DNA from: M55B127 sp034521955
Lineage (GTDB): Bacteria; Bacillota; Halanaerobiia; Halanaerobiales; M55B127
Direction: 5' to 3'
NCBI GenBank assembly: GCA_034521955.1
Contig: JAXHLT010000003.1
Location: 186,001 to 250,000 of the forward strand
Length of the DNA stretch: 64,000 nucleotides
Shown: positions 17,164 through 26,082 of the stretch, piece by piece
Layout: every line of letters starts with the position of its first letter
Numbering within the stretch: position 1 is the first letter of the stretch
Position numbers and translations under genes: made by a program
Notes under the pieces: model-generated
What the model was told of the DNA's origin: nothing
Databases searched by the model: none
The model's input: the letters and a program-made list of their open reading frames with translations, nothing else

Positions 17164-19824
17164 ATGGCTGAAAACAAGTATGTATATTTTTTCGGTGGTG
17201 GAGAAGCAGATGGTAGAACAGGATTAAAAAATTTATTAGGTGGTAAAGGTGCTAATATAGCTGAAATGACAAATCTAGGAATTAATGTACCACCTGGATT
17301 TACTATTACTACAGAGGTTTGTACATTGTATTATGATAATGATGAAAATTATCCTGAAGGGTTAGATGAACAGGTCGAAGAAGCTCTTTTAAGATTAGAA
17401 GATCTAATGGACCAAGAGTTTGGAGATATTGAAGATCCATTACTAGTATCAGTTAGGTCAGGTGCCAGAAAGTCAATGCCTGGTATGATGGATACTGTAT
17501 TAAATCTAGGTTTAAATGATGAAACAGTTAAAGGATTGGCAAAAAAAGCTGGTAATGAAAGATTTGCATATGATTCTTATCGTAGATTTGTCCAAATGTA
17601 CGGTAATGTAGTGTTAGGATTAGATGGTGGAGACTTTGAAAAAGTAATTGAAAGAAAAAAAGAAGAATATGATGCAGAGATTGATACCGACTTAGGTGTA
17701 GAAGCATTAAAAGAGTTAGTTACTGAATTTAAAGAACATATTAAAAAGGAAACTGGTTTAGATTTCCCTGAAGATCCAAAAGAACAACTTTGGAAAGCTA
17801 TAACTGCTGTCTTTGGTTCTTGGAATAATGAAAGAGCTATCAGTTATAGAAACTTAAATGATATTCCACACCATTGGGGAACAGCAGTAAATGTTCAAAC
17901 AATGGTTTACGGTAATCAGGGAGAAAACTGTGGTACAGGTGTAGCCTTTACTAGAAACCCTTCCACAGGGGAGAAAAAGTATTATGGTGAATACTTGAAA
18001 AACGCTCAAGGTGAAGATGTAGTATCTGGTGTTCGTACACCTAAAGATATTTCGGAATTAGAAAATGATATGCCTCAAGCCTATAAACAGTTGATTGAAA
18101 TATTTGAAAAACTAGAGCAGCACTATAAAGATGTACAAGATGTTGAGTTTACTATACAGCAGGGCGAATTATACATGCTTCAAACTAGAACTGGTAAAAG
18201 AACAGCAAAAGCTGCCATTAAGATAGCTGTTGATATGGTAGATGAAGGATTAATTGATAAAGAAACTGCAGTAATGAGAATTGAACCTAAGAAATTAGAT
18301 CAGCTACTTCATAAAAGAATTGACCCTGATGCAGAGATAGATTTATTAGCTACTGGTTTGGATGCATCTCCAGGAGCTGCATCTGGTGAAGTAGTTTTTG
18401 ATTCCGATGAAGCAGCAGAAAGAGGAGATGCCGGTGAAAAAGTAATTCTAGTAAGAACTGAAACATCTCCTGAAGATATACACGGTATGGCTGCAGCACA
18501 AGGTATTTTAACATCTCGCGGTGGTATGACTAGTCATGCAGCAGTTGTTGCTCGTGGTATGGGTAAACCTGCAGTTGCCGGTTGTGAAGCTATAAATGTT
18601 AATTATGAAAAAGAAGAGTTTACAGTTGATGGTAGAACAATTAAAAAAGGTGAACTTATAACTATTGATGGTGGTAATGGAGAAGTTTCTTATGGTGTGG
18701 CACCAACAATTGATCCCGAAATGGATGAAAACTTCGAAAGGCTTATGGAATGGGCCGATGACTTTAGAAAGATAAATGTTAGAACTAATGCTGATACCCC
18801 TGAAGATGCTAAAAAAGCATTAGAATATGGTGCTGAAGGTATTGGTTTAACAAGAACTGAGCATATGTTCTTTGGTGATGAACGTCTACCAATCGTACAA
18901 GATATGATTTTAGCTCAAGATTCTGATGTTAGAAAAGAGGCATTAGATAAGTTATTACCAATGCAAAAAGAAGACTTCAAAGGAATTTTTGAAGCAATGG
19001 GAGAAAGGCCAGTTACTATAAGATTATTAGATCCACCACTACATGAATTTTTACCAGACCATGATGAACTGCTAGTGGAAGTTACAGAGTTAAGAGTAAG
19101 AGGTAATGATGATAAAAAATTAAAAGAAAAAGAGAATATGTTAAAAGCAATGGCTCGTTTGGAAGAAATGAATCCTATGCTTGGTCATAGAGGTTGTAGA
19201 TTGGGAATCAGTTATCCTGAAATATATAATATGCAGGTAAGAGCAATCTTTGAAGCAGCTGGTGAACTTGTTAAAGAAGGAAAGAAAGTAACACCTGAGG
19301 TTATGATTCCTTTAGTTTCTGATATAAGTGAACTTAAATTAACAAAAGATGCTGCTAAGAAAACTGCTGAAACAGTATTAGATGAGTTAGGAATTGAACT
19401 TGATTATACAATTGGTACAATGATTGAACTACCAAGAGCTTGTATAACTGCAGATGAAATTGCTAAAGAAGCTGAGTTCTTCTCATTTGGTACAAATGAC
19501 TTAACTCAGACTACTTATGGATTTAGTCGTGATGATGCAGAAGGTAAATTCTTAGCAAAATATATTGAAGATAATATCTTTGAAAACAATCCATTCCAGG
19601 TATTAGATCAAGAAGGTGTAGGCGAGTTAATGAAAATGGGTGTAGATAAGGGTCGTTCAACACGAAAAGATCTAAAAGTAGGAATTTGTGGTGAACATGG
19701 TGGAGAACCTAGTTCAGTTAAATTCTGTCATAGAGCAGGACTAAACTATGTATCATGTTCTCCATTTAGAGTACCTATTGCTCGTCTATCTGCGGCTCAA
19801 GCTCAGATAGAAGATCAACAGTAA
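17164..19824 (+). CDS. ppdK: Pyruvate, phosphate dikinase
   Basis: An 886-residue enzyme that interconverts pyruvate + ATP + Pi and PEP + AMP + PPi. N-terminal ATP-grasp domain (GGKGANIAEM and VRSGARKSMPGMMDTVL), central phospho-His domain with the swivelling His in GGMTSHAAVVARG (about residue 455), and a C-terminal TIM barrel with GTNDLTQTTYGFSRDD and the catalytic Cys in CGEHGGEP. Length matches bacterial PPDK. In many anaerobes it replaces or augments pyruvate kinase. The start has a strong GAGGAGGA site. The 273-base upstream gap contains the 28-base element and an orphan ribosome-binding site (17005-17013); no DUF299 regulator gene is adjacent. Confidence 0.97.
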   Translation: MAENKYVYFFGGGEADGRTGLKNLLGGKGANIAEMTNLGINVPPGFTITTEVCTLYYDNDENYPEGLDEQVEEALLRLEDLMDQEFGDIEDPLLVSVRSGARKSMPGMMDTVLNLGLNDETVKGLAKKAGNERFAYDSYRRFVQMYGNVVLGLDGGDFEKVIERKKEEYDAEIDTDLGVEALKELVTEFKEHIKKETGLDFPEDPKEQLWKAITAVFGSWNNERAISYRNLNDIPHHWGTAVNVQTMVYGNQGENCGTGVAFTRNPSTGEKKYYGEYLKNAQGEDVVSGVRTPKDISELENDMPQAYKQLIEIFEKLEQHYKDVQDVEFTIQQGELYMLQTRTGKRTAKAAIKIAVDMVDEGLIDKETAVMRIEPKKLDQLLHKRIDPDAEIDLLATGLDASPGAASGEVVFDSDEAAERGDAGEKVILVRTETSPEDIHGMAAAQGILTSRGGMTSHAAVVARGMGKPAVAGCEAINVNYEKEEFTVDGRTIKKGELITIDGGNGEVSYGVAPTIDPEMDENFERLMEWADDFRKINVRTNADTPEDAKKALEYGAEGIGLTRTEHMFFGDERLPIVQDMILAQDSDVRKEALDKLLPMQKEDFKGIFEAMGERPVTIRLLDPPLHEFLPDHDELLVEVTELRVRGNDDKKLKEKENMLKAMARLEEMNPMLGHRGCRLGISYPEIYNMQVRAIFEAAGELVKEGKKVTPEVMIPLVSDISELKLTKDAAKKTAETVLDELGIELDYTIGTMIELPRACITADEIAKEAEFFSFGTNDLTQTTYGFSRDDAEGKFLAKYIEDNIFENNPFQVLDQEGVGELMKMGVDKGRSTRKDLKVGICGEHGGEPSSVKFCHRAGLNYVSCSPFRVPIARLSAAQAQIEDQQ

Positions 19825-19859
19825 TAATAAGTATTTTGAAAATAAGATACTTTAATGGG

Positions 19860-19892
19860 AAGAGTCCATGCTTTATAGTATGGGCTTTTCTT
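19860..19892 (+). terminator. Terminator after ppdK
   Basis: AAGAGTCCATGC pairs with GTATGGGCTTTT (two G-U pairs) around TTTATA, followed by a T-rich tail. It separates ppdK from the dgt-dnaG-rpoD group. Confidence 0.75.
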
Positions 19893-19917
19893 ACTTTATT
19901 AAAAAGGGGAAAAAATA

Positions 19918-20925
19918 ATGAGAGAATATATTGAAAAAAGAGAGTTTAGAGAACTTTCTGATTATGCATCATTTAGTCGAGAGAGTAAAGGTAGAAAGTA
20001 TAAAGAAAAACAATGTGATTTTAGAACATGTTATCAAAGAGATAGAGATAGGATAGTTCATTCTAAGGCATTTAGAAGATTAAAACATAAAACACAAGTA
20101 TTTATAGCTCCAGAAGGTGATCATTATAGGACTAGACTAACTCATACTCTTGAAGTATCACAGATTGCTCGTACAATTGCTAGAAGTTTGAGATTAAATG
20201 AAGATTTAACAGAAGCAATTGCATTAGGTCATGATTTAGGACATACTCCTTTTGGTCATGCAGGTGAAGAAGCTATAAATGAAGTTTATTCTGGTGAATT
20301 CTCACATAATAAACAAAGTTTAAGAGTTGTTGAAATATTAGAAAAAAGAAAAAAAGATATACCAGGGTTAAATTTAACAAAAGAAGTTAGAAATGGTATA
20401 GTCAACCATACTGGAGACGGTAACCCTACCACCTTGGAAGGACAGATTGTGAGAATTGCAGATCGTATTGCTTATATAAACCATGATATTGATGATGCCT
20501 TAAGAGCAGGATTAATAAATCTAGATGATCTTCCATCAAATTCATTAAAGATATTGGGGATAAGCCATTCAGAACGTATTGATACAATGGTTCGGGATAT
20601 GATAAATGAAAGTATGGGTAAAGACAAAATATGTAGAAGCAAAAAAATATATAATGCTACCCAAGAATTAAGAAATTATCTATTTGAAAATATTTATTTT
20701 GGTTCTTTAGCCAAAAAGGAAGAATCTAAAGCTAAAAGACTAATAAAACTTCTTTATAACTACTATATGGAAAACACTCAAAATATACCTGATGAGTTCA
20801 TGAAACGAATAGATAGTTCAAATAAGGAACAGATAATAATTGATTATATTGCCGGTATGTCTGATCGTTACGCCATTCAAGCCGGAAAAGACATCTATAT
20901 ACCAGAACCATGGTTCATAAAATAA
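19918..20925 (+). CDS. dgt: dGTP triphosphohydrolase-like HD protein
   Basis: A 335-residue HD-domain protein of the dNTPase family. The metal site is seen in RLTHTLEVSQIARTIAR, LGHDLGHTPFGHAGE (HD pair) and IVRIADRIAYINHDIDDA. Homologues release triphosphate from dGTP or other dNTPs; this shorter class is typical of Firmicutes upstream of dnaG, and its substrate preference cannot be read off. The ATG follows AAAGGGGAAAAA. Confidence 0.92.
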   Translation: MREYIEKREFRELSDYASFSRESKGRKYKEKQCDFRTCYQRDRDRIVHSKAFRRLKHKTQVFIAPEGDHYRTRLTHTLEVSQIARTIARSLRLNEDLTEAIALGHDLGHTPFGHAGEEAINEVYSGEFSHNKQSLRVVEILEKRKKDIPGLNLTKEVRNGIVNHTGDGNPTTLEGQIVRIADRIAYINHDIDDALRAGLINLDDLPSNSLKILGISHSERIDTMVRDMINESMGKDKICRSKKIYNATQELRNYLFENIYFGSLAKKEESKAKRLIKLLYNYYMENTQNIPDEFMKRIDSSNKEQIIIDYIAGMSDRYAIQAGKDIYIPEPWFIK

Positions 20926-20938
20926 TTTCATCTTTAAT

Positions 20939-20966
20939 GCAGGAATTTGCCCTTTACTCCTGAATA
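20939..20966 (+). repeat. Degenerate 28-base element, copy 2
   Basis: Begins GCAGGAATTT and ends CTGAATA. It aligns with 16905-16932. It lies between dgt and dnaG, and CAGGA can pair with TCCTG inside it to form a small hairpin. Possible dispersed element or leader structure. Confidence 0.3.
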
Positions 20967-21044
20967 AATCATTATGTGCCAATAGAATATATGAAGGAAT
21001 AATTTTTTTAATACAGAATAATATATATATCAGGAATGATTATT

Positions 21045-22796
21045 ATGAATCAAAAAAATGATAATATAAATGAAAAAATCAAAGAAAGACTTGATATAGT
21101 TGAAGTTGTATCTGACTATATTAATTTAAAAAAAACAGGTAAAAATTATCAAGGACTTTGTCCATTTCATCAAGAAAATACTCCGTCTTTTACTGTTAAT
21201 CCTGATAATCAATTTTACTATTGTTTTGGATGTGGAGAAGGTGGAGATCTTTTTAATTTTATAATGGAAATAGAGAATATTACTTTTTATGAAAGTTTAA
21301 AACTACTTGCTAAAAGAGCAAATATTGAACTTCCTAAAAAGAAAGGATATTCAAAAAAATACAATAAAAAAAGAGAGCAGATCTTTGAAATTCATAATTT
21401 GGCTGCTAAATTTTTTAATTATTTATTATTGAATAAACAGGTTGCAAACTCTGCTTTTAAATACTTGAAAAATAGAGGTTATAATGAAAAAGATGTAGAA
21501 AGATTTCATATCGGTTATGCTCCTGACAACTGGCACAGTCTATATAATTTCTTAAAAAAAAGAGAGTATGATGATCAAATTTTAGTTGAGTCAGGTTTGA
21601 TTGGTAATAAAAACAATAATTATTATGATAAATTTAGAAATAGAATAATGTTTCCTATATTTAATTCATATGGTGAGGTAATTGCATTTGGAGGAAGAAG
21701 ATTAGATGATTCCGATAAAAACTCACCTAAGTATTATAATTCACCAGAAACACTAATTTTTCATAAAAGTAAAAATCTATATGGTATAAATTGGTCCAAA
21801 AAGGGTTTTAGAGAAAAAAATAGTGCAGTAATTATGGAAGGTTATACTGATGTAATAACAGCTCATAAATTTGGAATTAATAATGCAGTAGCTTCATTAG
21901 GTACAGCTTTAACAATAGAACAAGCCGATTTATTAAAAAGATATGTTGATACAGTTTATATTTCTTTTGATCCTGATTTTGCAGGTGAAAAAGCAACAAT
22001 AAGAGGATTAGATATTCTCAAAGAAGTAAATTTGGAAGTTAAAGTTATTAAATTACCTGATAATACTGATCCAGATGATTTTATTAAAAATAATGAAACT
22101 GAAGATTTTAAAAGTTTAATGAAAAATGCAAATAACTTAATTGAGTTTAAAATAAATAGAATAATTGATACTAAAGATGAGTATAATGTTGATGAAAGAA
22201 TCAACAGGTCAAAGAAAGTATTAGAAGTTTTGTCTGAAATTAAAGATCCAATTGAACGAGATGTCTATTTAAACAAGGCTGCTGATATCTTAAATATTGA
22301 TAAAAATGCAATGAAACAAGCATTAATTTCATATAATCAAAAAAATAAGCAGGAAAACACCGATAAGAATAGAATAAAAGAAAAGGGTTCAAAAAAAGAA
22401 CTTGAAAATTTAAATTATATAGACTTGTTTTTAAAAACATTAATAGATAATCCAAATAGAATTAGTTATGTTAAAAATAAGATTTCTTCTAACTATTTTA
22501 AAGGTGTCTATAAAAAAGTCTATGATTTAATAATTGAGAAGGGAAAAGATATTAGAAATTTAAATATAGAAAAAGATATTAAAAACAAGAAACTAATAAA
22601 ATATCTTATGATATTAACTGTTAAGGAACGTCAAAAGGTTAGTGAAAACAAGTTTGAAGCTTTGATAGATATGATTAAAACTGACTATCAAAAAAGAGCC
22701 AAAAATGATTTATATAATAAATTGAGAGATTCTGAAATTAGTTTAAATGAATTAAATGATCTTTTACGAGATTATTACAATCTGATTAAGATTTAG
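21045..22796 (+). CDS. dnaG: DNA primase
   Basis: A 583-residue primase. CHC2 zinc ribbon (CPFHQENTPSF ... YYCFGCGEGGD, residues 37-65), the DnaG catalytic core with MEGYTDVITAHKFG and the Toprim acidic motif SFDPDFAGEKA (about 300-315), and a C-terminal DnaB-binding region rich in Lys/Asn. ATG 21045 is nine bases after AGGA; an in-frame ATG at 21036 is too close to it. The order dnaG-rpoD is the classical macromolecular synthesis operon. Confidence 0.96.
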   Translation: MNQKNDNINEKIKERLDIVEVVSDYINLKKTGKNYQGLCPFHQENTPSFTVNPDNQFYYCFGCGEGGDLFNFIMEIENITFYESLKLLAKRANIELPKKKGYSKKYNKKREQIFEIHNLAAKFFNYLLLNKQVANSAFKYLKNRGYNEKDVERFHIGYAPDNWHSLYNFLKKREYDDQILVESGLIGNKNNNYYDKFRNRIMFPIFNSYGEVIAFGGRRLDDSDKNSPKYYNSPETLIFHKSKNLYGINWSKKGFREKNSAVIMEGYTDVITAHKFGINNAVASLGTALTIEQADLLKRYVDTVYISFDPDFAGEKATIRGLDILKEVNLEVKVIKLPDNTDPDDFIKNNETEDFKSLMKNANNLIEFKINRIIDTKDEYNVDERINRSKKVLEVLSEIKDPIERDVYLNKAADILNIDKNAMKQALISYNQKNKQENTDKNRIKEKGSKKELENLNYIDLFLKTLIDNPNRISYVKNKISSNYFKGVYKKVYDLIIEKGKDIRNLNIEKDIKNKKLIKYLMILTVKERQKVSENKFEALIDMIKTDYQKRAKNDLYNKLRDSEISLNELNDLLRDYYNLIKI

Positions 22797-22813
22797 GAAA
22801 GGGGGTAATATAT

Positions 22814-23905
22814 ATGGCTAGTAATGAAGTAAAACCAGAAAATTTAAAACAAGTAAAAGAACTTATTAAACGCGGTAAAAAAGAGGGAGAACTTACCTAT
22901 GAAGAAATAATGAATGCCCTGGAAGATATAGAATTAGATTCTGATGATATAGAAGAAATTTATGATGTGTTCGCAGAGTTGGATATAGATATTATTGAAG
23001 AGGGTGTAGATAATGATGACGATGATGACGATGATGATGAAGAATCTGAGTTAGATTTAAGTATACCCCAGGGTGTTGGTATAGATGATCCAGTACGTAT
23101 GTATTTGAAAGAAATAGGTAAAGTAGATTTACTAACTGCTGAAGAAGAGGTAAGTCTTTCTAAAAGAATGGAACAAGGTGATTTGGAAGCTAAAAGACAG
23201 TTAGTAGAAGCAAACCTTAGACTTGTAGTAAGTATAGCAAAAAAATATGTTGGTCGAGGTATGTTATTTTTAGATCTTATACAAGAAGGTAATATGGGTC
23301 TAATGAAAGCTGTAGAAAAGTTTGATTATACTAAAGGATATAAGTTTAGTACTTATGCTACCTGGTGGATTAGACAGGCAATAACTCGTTCTATTGCTGA
23401 CCAAGCAAGAACTATTAGAATACCTGTTCATATGGTAGAAACAATAAATAAATTAATCCGTGTTTCTAGACAATTACTACAAGAAAAGGGTAGAGAACCT
23501 ACTCCGGAAGAAATTGGAGAAGAAATGGATATGAGTGCAGATAAAGTAAGAGAAATAAAAAAGATTGCACAAGAACCTGTTTCTCTTGAAACCCCAATTG
23601 GTGAAGAAGAAGATAGTCATCTAGGAGATTTCATTGAAGATGAAGATGCTCCTGCACCAGCTTCTGCTGCTTCTTATATGTTGTTAAGAGATCAATTGGA
23701 TAATGTATTGGATACTCTAACAGATAGAGAAAAAAGAGTCTTAGAATTAAGATTTGGTATTGAAGACGGTCGTCCTAGAACTCTTGAAGAAGTAGGAAAA
23801 GAATTTGGAGTAACTAGAGAAAGAATTAGACAGATTGAAGCTAAGGCCTTAAGAAAACTTAGACATCCTAGTCGCAGTAAAAAATTAAAAGACTATTTGA
23901 GTTAA
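22814..23905 (+). CDS. rpoD: RNA polymerase primary sigma factor
   Basis: A 363-residue sigma-70 (SigA). Region 1.1 is followed by a run of Asp/Glu (about residues 64-76), then region 1.2 (GVGIDDPVRMYLKEIGKV), region 2 with the -10 binding helix (YKFSTYATWWIRQAITR), region 3, and region 4.2 with the -35 HTH (TLEEVGKEFGVTRERIRQIE). The ATG follows AAAGGGGGT. Its consensus -35/-10 preference agrees with the TTGACA/TATAAT promoters seen in this window. Confidence 0.97.
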   Translation: MASNEVKPENLKQVKELIKRGKKEGELTYEEIMNALEDIELDSDDIEEIYDVFAELDIDIIEEGVDNDDDDDDDDEESELDLSIPQGVGIDDPVRMYLKEIGKVDLLTAEEEVSLSKRMEQGDLEAKRQLVEANLRLVVSIAKKYVGRGMLFLDLIQEGNMGLMKAVEKFDYTKGYKFSTYATWWIRQAITRSIADQARTIRIPVHMVETINKLIRVSRQLLQEKGREPTPEEIGEEMDMSADKVREIKKIAQEPVSLETPIGEEEDSHLGDFIEDEDAPAPASAASYMLLRDQLDNVLDTLTDREKRVLELRFGIEDGRPRTLEEVGKEFGVTRERIRQIEAKALRKLRHPSRSKKLKDYLS

Positions 23906-23968
23906 TTAGTAAATAAGAGTATGAGAGAATATATAGTAGCAATCATAAGATAATTAATTTATAATAAT

Positions 23969-24006
23969 TATAAGAGGTCATATAAGACTTTGACCTTATA
24001 AGTTTT
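23969..24006 (+). terminator. Probable terminator of the rpoD operon
   Basis: ATAAG(A)GGTCA pairs, with one bulged A, with TGACCTTAT around a 10-base loop; a short AGTTTT tail follows. The T-tract is weak. The 3' arm overlaps the -35 box of the downstream tRNA promoter. Confidence 0.5.
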
Positions 24007-24018
24007 CTGTCATATAAT
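23990..24018 (+). promoter_or_regulatory. Promoter for the tRNA at 24061
   Basis: TTGACC (23990-23995), 17-base spacer, TATAAT (24013-24018). Predicted transcription start near 24025, giving a leader of about 36 bases before the tRNA. Confidence 0.75.
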
Positions 24019-24060
24019 TACTTTTGTGTTACAAGAAACGCGCAAAAGCTTTATATATAA

Positions 24061-24137
24061 GGGCCTATAGCTCAGCTGGTCAGAGCAACCGGCTCATAAC
24101 CGGTTAGTCCTAGGTTCGAATCCTAGTAGGCCCACCA
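24061..24137 (+). tRNA. tRNA with CAT anticodon, probably tRNA-Ile2 (lysidine-modified)
   Basis: A 77-base cloverleaf with encoded CCA; anticodon CAT at 24095-24097 in loop CTCATAA. The acceptor stem and D arm (first 26 bases) are identical to tRNA-Ile(GAT) at 57339, and the acceptor has the C4-G69 and C5-G68 pairs that TilS recognises in tRNA-Ile2. It therefore more likely reads AUA after lysidine modification than AUG. Elongator tRNA-Met remains the alternative. Confidence 0.9.
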
Positions 24138-24144
24138 AGAATTT

Positions 24145-24178
24145 AAACCTTGTTCATTAATTTGGACAAGGTTTTTTT
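24145..24178 (+). terminator. Terminator after the tRNA gene
   Basis: AAACCTTGTTC pairs with GGACAAGGTTT around an AT loop and runs into seven T. It ends the tRNA transcript just before the Nif3-family gene. Confidence 0.9.
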
Positions 24179-24214
24179 GACTTTATATACAATTTATAAT
24201 AGAGGTGATAGAAA

Positions 24215-25330
24215 ATGTTAAATCTACAACAAATTATAACCTTAATGAGTAAATTAGCTCCACAAAGTGAAGCAATGGATTGGGATAATGTAGGAATTCA
24301 AGTTGGAGATTATGATAATGAAATTCAGAGAGTACTTATATCCCTTGATATAAATGAAAAAGTAATTGATGAAGCTGTTGAAAAAAGTATTGATTTAGTA
24401 ATTTCTCATCATCCATTGATCTTTAATGGTATAAATAATATTCACAGTCAAACTGCTAAAGGTAATATCATAATTAAAGCTATTAAGAATGATATTGCAA
24501 TATACAGTGCTCATACCAATATGGATATAGCTGAGTCGGGCTTAAATGACTATTTAGCGAATAAGTTAGATATAGTTGATACAGAAGTCCTTTCTACCGA
24601 AAATGAGCACAAGAGATACAAATTAGCGGTATATGTGCCTATTGAAGATGCAGAAAGTTTAAGAGAGGTTTTATTTAAAAAAGGAGCTGGCAAGATAGGT
24701 AATTACAGCAATACATCTTTTAATGTTAATGGAAAAGGAACATTTAAACCTGGAGATAATACAAAACCTCATATAGGTAAAAAGGGTCAAATGGAAAAAG
24801 TACAAGAAACAAAAATAGAAACAATTGTTAAAGCTAGTGATTTACAAAAAGTAATTAAAGCTATGTTAAAAGTTCATCCCTATGAGGAAGTTGCTTATGA
24901 TGTTTATGAATTACCGTTTCAATCAAAATACAGTGGAATCGGTAGAATTGGATATATTAATAAGGAAATATCTTTAAAAGAGTATAGCCAAAAGATAAAG
25001 AAAGTACTAAAAATTGAAAAGTTAAAAGTTAGAGGAGACATAAATCAAAAAATAAAAAAAGTTGCTTTATGTAGTGGTTCAGGTGCTGACTTTATAACTG
25101 CAGCTAGTTCAAAAGGAGCAGATCTTTATATAACTGGTGATGTAAAGTATCATGAAGCACAGTTAGCAGAAGAACTTGGGCTAAATTTAATCGATGCAGG
25201 TCATTTTGAAACTGAAAATATTTTCAAAGAATTAGTATATGATTATTTAAATAATAAAAAAGAAAAACGTAAGTTAGATTTTAATATATTTAAATCAGAA
25301 GTTTCAACTAATCCCTGGAAATATTATTAA
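24215..25330 (+). CDS. Nif3-like dinuclear metal-centre protein (YqfO type)
   Basis: A 371-residue member of the NIF3/GTP cyclohydrolase I type 2 family. Metal ligands lie in ISHHPLIF, SAHTNMD and near the end in GDVKYHEAQ and DAGHFETE. The middle (about 130-235) holds the CutA-like insert found in the longer YqfO form. In B. subtilis yqfO follows rpoD with trmK between; here the tRNA takes that place. The biochemical role is unsettled. Confidence 0.93.
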   Translation: MLNLQQIITLMSKLAPQSEAMDWDNVGIQVGDYDNEIQRVLISLDINEKVIDEAVEKSIDLVISHHPLIFNGINNIHSQTAKGNIIIKAIKNDIAIYSAHTNMDIAESGLNDYLANKLDIVDTEVLSTENEHKRYKLAVYVPIEDAESLREVLFKKGAGKIGNYSNTSFNVNGKGTFKPGDNTKPHIGKKGQMEKVQETKIETIVKASDLQKVIKAMLKVHPYEEVAYDVYELPFQSKYSGIGRIGYINKEISLKEYSQKIKKVLKIEKLKVRGDINQKIKKVALCSGSGADFITAASSKGADLYITGDVKYHEAQLAEELGLNLIDAGHFETENIFKELVYDYLNNKKEKRKLDFNIFKSEVSTNPWKYY

Positions 25331-25348
25331 ATAATATATGTCTCAATG

Positions 25349-25377
25349 TTGACAAGATAAAGTATAAATGTTAATAT
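25349..25377 (+). promoter_or_regulatory. Promoter of the tetR gene
   Basis: TTGACA (25349-25354), 17-base spacer, TAATAT (25372-25377). The predicted start (about 25384) falls inside an inverted repeat TGAATTA-N7-TAATTCA (25377-25397), a candidate autoregulatory site. Confidence 0.75.
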
Positions 25378-25411
25378 GAATTACGAATCATAATTCAGAA
25401 GGGGTAATCTT

Positions 25412-25978
25412 ATGAAAACAAATAAAAAAGAATTAATAAGAGAGGCAGCTTTAAAGGTAATTGCAAAAGAAGGATTTTATAATACTAAAACTTCTAAAAT
25501 TGCTGAAGAGGCTGAAGTAGCTGTTGGGACCATTTATAATTATTTTGAGTCTAAAGATGAAATACTTGAATATATTTTTGAAGTAGAATTTGAAAAAAGA
25601 ATTGAAATGCTTAAAAAAATGAAAAACAAGGAAAGTACAATCTTTGAAAAATTGTCTTTATTTATGAAAAGTCATTTTGATGAAGTGAAAAACAATTTGG
25701 ATACAGCTCAAATTTTAGTAAGAGAAAAAGAATTTCCTAAATCAAGAGACTTTTCTGCAATTTTAAATTATCTAAATGAAATACCAATTTTACTAGAAGA
25801 AATGTTAGAAGAAGCAATGAGTAAAGGAGAAATTAAAAAACAAAATACTTCTATTACAGCTGCTTTGATATTTGGTGGGTTACAAGGGATCGTTGAAAAG
25901 GCATTAAGAACTGATTCTTTAGAACTACTAGATAACGCTGAAGAGGAGGTAATTAAGATATTAAAAGAAGGAGTGTAA
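25412..25978 (+). CDS. TetR/AcrR-family transcriptional regulator
   Basis: A 188-residue regulator. The N-terminal HTH reads TSKIAEEAEVAVGTIYNYFESKDEIL (in two parts: about residues 26-40 and 41-51) and the rest is a helical ligand-binding domain. It resembles the FadR/AcrR group that senses acyl-CoA or hydrophobic ligands; the ligand here is unknown. It has its own consensus promoter and sits 104 bases upstream of the RND exporter, with a matching palindrome between, so it most likely represses the exporter cluster. Confidence 0.92.
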   Translation: MKTNKKELIREAALKVIAKEGFYNTKTSKIAEEAEVAVGTIYNYFESKDEILEYIFEVEFEKRIEMLKKMKNKESTIFEKLSLFMKSHFDEVKNNLDTAQILVREKEFPKSRDFSAILNYLNEIPILLEEMLEEAMSKGEIKKQNTSITAALIFGGLQGIVEKALRTDSLELLDNAEEEVIKILKEGV

Positions 25979-25994
25979 AAAATTTAATCATAAA

Positions 25995-26012
25995 TGAATG
26001 AACAATCATTCA
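25995..26012. promoter_or_regulatory. Palindromic TetR-family operator
   Basis: TGAATGA-ACAA-TCATTCA is a perfect inverted repeat with 7-base arms. It matches the known form of FadR/TetR-family operators (TGAATGA-N4-TCATTCA). It lies between the regulator's stop codon and the exporter's start. Confidence 0.75.
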
Positions 26013-26082
26013 AAGTATACCTTAACTAATACTTTAATTAACATTCAAATACTTAGACTACAAAACATTGAGGAGAGTTAAC

